In this document: one piece after another, positions 6,241 to 6,470 of the stretch
Position numbering within the stretch: the stretch's first letter is position 1
Layout: every line of letters begins with the position of its first letter
From: Eubacteriales bacterium
GTDB taxonomy: Bacteria; Bacillota_A; Clostridia; Lachnospirales; Lachnospiraceae
DNA length: 6,470 nucleotides
Direction of reading: 5' to 3'
Assembly (NCBI GenBank): GCA_030527765.1
Contig: JAUNAE010000218.1
Span: 1-6,470 of the forward strand
Position numbers and translations under genes: made by a program
Notes under the pieces: generated by a model
The model's database searches: none
What the model saw: only the letters and a program-made list of their open reading frames with translations
Told to the model about the DNA's origin: nothing

Positions 6241-6290
6241 CCAAGTTGAGCAGCGAAGCGGATTGCGAATATCCGTTTGACTACTTTCAT
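6237..6290 (-). CDS. possible 17-residue ORF made largely of repeat sequence
   Basis: The minus strand has an ATG at 6290, with AGAAGG nine bases upstream, that opens a short frame reading MKVVKRIFAIRFAAQLG, ending in TAA. Most of it is the 31-bp repeat read in antisense. It starts 19 bases past the stop of the partial upstream gene, so it could be translated as a leader of ybaB, but nothing shows that it is a real product. Confidence 0.2.
   Translation of the reverse strand: MKVVKRIFAIRFAAQLG
6252..6282 (+). repeat. 31-bp dispersed repeat, third copy (inverted)
   Basis: The plus strand reads AGCGAAGCGGATTGCGAATA and continues to 6282. It matches copy A at 28 of 31 positions but lies in the opposite direction relative to the genes. 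It adjoins the inverted-repeat arm at 6188-6240. Confidence 0.75.
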
Positions 6291-6309
6291 CGTTATGTAC
6301 CTTCTATTT

Positions 6310-6470
6310 TTATCTGCACAATTCCTGTGCCAACGATAAAACTTTATTCGATGATGCACTTATTTGCAATACTTCTATCAAAATCTTCTCACAAATATTC
6401 CCTGTTGCCTCACTGATTAAAACGCGAATCTCGTAAGAGGATTCGCGCGCGAGTTCGGCAGTTGCGAAGC
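6310..6470 (-). CDS. 3' end of an unidentified gene, open at the right edge
   Basis: Reading the minus strand from the right edge gives 52 open codons ending in TAA. The last 34 residues read like a real protein C-terminus (SEATGNICEKILIEV, then LQISASSNKVLSLAQELCR), with amphipathic helix-like spacing. The first 18 visible residues (FATAELARESSYEIRVLI) are encoded by the right arm of the 53-bp inverted repeat, so the repeat seems to be part of the protein. I do not recognise the family. The usual upstream neighbour of ybaB, dnaX, would be expected here, but this end does not resemble DnaX to me. No hairpin terminator follows, so its transcript may run into ybaB-recR. Confidence 0.55.
   Translation of the reverse strand, partial: FATAELARESSYEIRVLISEATGNICEKILIEVLQISASSNKVLSLAQELCR
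6417..6469 (-). repeat. inverted repeat, right arm (53 bp)
   Basis: This is the counterpart of the arm at 6188-6240, separated from it by 176 bases. It includes its own perfect short palindrome GCGAATC/GATTCGC (6424-6430 with 6440-6446). The arm lies inside the open frame that enters from the right edge. The last bases, GCGAAGC (6464-6470), also match the start of the 31-bp repeat, so another copy may span the edge. Confidence 0.75.

Noticed and set aside
6188..6469. A complete insertion sequence bounded by terminal inverted repeats
   Set aside because: The enclosed 176 bases are too short for a transposase, no target-site duplication is evident, and one arm is part of a reading frame that continues beyond the window.

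Overview
The window looks like chromosomal DNA of a low-to-mid GC Gram-positive anaerobe, most likely a member of the Lachnospiraceae (Clostridia). The reasons are the transketolase split into two genes behind a short TalC-type transaldolase, the ybaB-recR pair, a DUF5711-type membrane protein next to a CvpA-like protein, strong AGGAGG-type ribosome binding sites and consensus sigma-A promoters. The genus call is inference. Every convincing gene is on the minus strand, so the window is best read from the right edge to the left.

Right to left: (1) 6310-6470, the 3' end of an unidentified gene running in from beyond the right edge. (2) 6145-6309, a repeat-rich leader holding one arm of a 53-bp imperfect inverted repeat (the other arm lies inside the partial gene), one copy of a 31-bp dispersed repeat and a 16-bp tandem duplication. 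(3) ybaB/ebfC and recR, joined by a TAATG stop/start overlap: a DNA-binding protein and a recombinational repair factor. (4) An intergenic region with a weak hairpin, a spaced direct repeat and a strong extended -10 promoter. (5) An operon of transaldolase, transketolase N-terminal subunit and transketolase C-terminal subunit, which together form the non-oxidative pentose phosphate pathway; it ends at a clear intrinsic terminator flanked by two direct copies of the 31-bp repeat. (6) A second extended -10 promoter driving a two-gene membrane unit, a DUF5711-type protein and a CvpA-like protein, ended by an 18-bp-stem terminator. (7) 1-240, two tandem consensus promoters with A-rich upstream tracts and a leader resembling a stable-RNA antitermination region. 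These point left, so an rRNA operon (or another stable-RNA operon) probably starts just outside the window.

Most of the content is housekeeping, and I see no defence system, prophage, insertion sequence, CRISPR array or biosynthetic cluster. The parts that ordinary annotation does not explain are the small-repeat family in the intergenic spaces, including one arm that is apparently translated as part of a protein, the poorly characterised DUF5711-CvpA pair, and the transaldolase, whose active-site residues argue for true transaldolase rather than fructose-6-phosphate aldolase activity.
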